Shown here: piece after piece, positions 5,637 through 5,939 of the stretch | How positions within the stretch are numbered: the first letter of the stretch is position 1 | Layout of the letters: each line of letters begins with the position of its first letter | DNA from: Reyranella sp. | GTDB lineage: Bacteria > Pseudomonadota > Alphaproteobacteria > Reyranellales > Reyranellaceae | Reading direction: 5' to 3' | DNA: 5,939 bases | Assembly (NCBI GenBank): GCA_004296815.1 | Contig: SCVT01000422.1 | Coordinates: 1 to 5,939, forward strand | Position numbers and translations under genes: made by a program | The notes under the pieces: model-generated | Told to the model about the DNA's origin: nothing | What the model saw: the letters and a program-made list of their open reading frames with translations, nothing else | Databases searched by the model: none

Positions 5637-5939
5637 CTATTCCCGGCGGAACTCGTGTTCGAAGTTTAGCCTGTCGCGGCAGAGCGCCAGCGTGTCGCTG
5701 ACGCGGCGGCAGGTCAGGCTGTTGGGCGGACCCGTCCATTCCGCCACCGACGGCCTGCAGCCGACGGCGGGCTGGGTCGTGCCTAAGGTGCTGTCATTGC
5801 CGAACCGGGCCGTGATCGGCGCGGCGCAGGTGATGGCGCCGGTGCTCGGGCAAACGGAGGTCGACGTGCGCTCGCCGCCGCCGTTGGTGCCAAAGCAGAT
5901 GCGACCCGCCTTGACGTCGCACATTTCCGAACGGCCGCG
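5637..5939 (-). CDS. cysteine-rich hypothetical protein, 5' end outside the window
   Basis: An open frame of 100 codons runs leftward from the window edge to TAG at 5637-5639. The frame stays open past the first visible ATG (5924), so the gene probably begins outside. I do not recognise the family. The last 95 residues contain seven cysteines (positions 2, 10, 25, 33, 56, 72, 82 from that Met), no clear hydrophobic helix, and many Thr, Ser, Gly and Arg. The spaced cysteines and lack of long acidic or basic runs suggest a disulfide-bonded exported protein, but no signal peptide can be seen. Third codon positions are mostly G or C, like the neighbours. It converges on the racemase gene with 17 bases between the stops. 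The alternative is a chance open frame in GC-rich DNA. Confidence 0.55.
   Translation of the reverse strand, partial: RGRSEMCDVKAGRICFGTNGGGERTSTSVCPSTGAITCAAPITARFGNDSTLGTTQPAVGCRPSVAEWTGPPNSLTCRRVSDTLALCRDRLNFEHEFRRE

Overview
The window looks like chromosomal DNA from a high-GC alphaproteobacterium, probably Hyphomicrobiales or a relative such as Bradyrhizobium or Reyranella. The grounds are the strong GC bias in codon third positions, an orphan Bug/TctC-type solute receptor, a CTTGAC-N17-CTATCT promoter close to the rhizobial housekeeping consensus, and a palindromic intergenic element (CCTCACCCTGAGGAG...AGGGTGAGG) of a type I remember from such genomes. The taxonomic call is inference; no rRNA or marker gene is present.

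Layout from left to right. (1) 1-89: a nested palindromic repeat just past the end of a leftward gene. (2) 90-1058, minus: a periplasmic Bug/TctC receptor with a signal peptide and no TctA/TctB membrane genes in view. (3) 1059-1280: a divergent intergenic region with a good plus-strand promoter whose -35 overlaps a perfect 7+7 bp palindrome. (4) 1281-1766, plus: a lipoprotein of the MliC family, inhibitors of C-type lysozyme. (5) 1767-1895: a gene-free stretch with a hairpin that is a plausible terminator for the leftward operon. (6) 1896-4870, minus: a complete, tightly packed polar amino-acid ABC importer operon, transcribed leftward as binding protein, ATPase, permease, permease, with gaps of 4 to 10 bp. 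(7) 4871-4953: a short divergent control region with a dyad over a candidate -35. (8) 4954-5619, plus: an Asp/Glu/hydantoin racemase-family enzyme with both catalytic cysteines. (9) 5637-5939, minus: the 3' part of an unrecognised cysteine-rich protein that runs off the edge.

The most informative unit is the divergent pair of ABC importer operon and racemase. Together they suggest import and stereo-inversion of an amino acid or amino-acid derivative such as a hydantoin, carbamoyl amino acid or D-amino acid. The binding protein lacks the Asp that holds the ligand amino group in classical family-3 receptors (Gly in my hand alignment) and carries an unusual Gly/Pro-rich C-terminal tail, so its ligand may not be an ordinary L-amino acid. 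No hydantoinase or carbamoylase lies in the window, so the substrate stays open. I found no CRISPR array, tRNA, rRNA, transposase, phage gene or clearly new multi-gene system; most of the window is ordinary transport and envelope biology.
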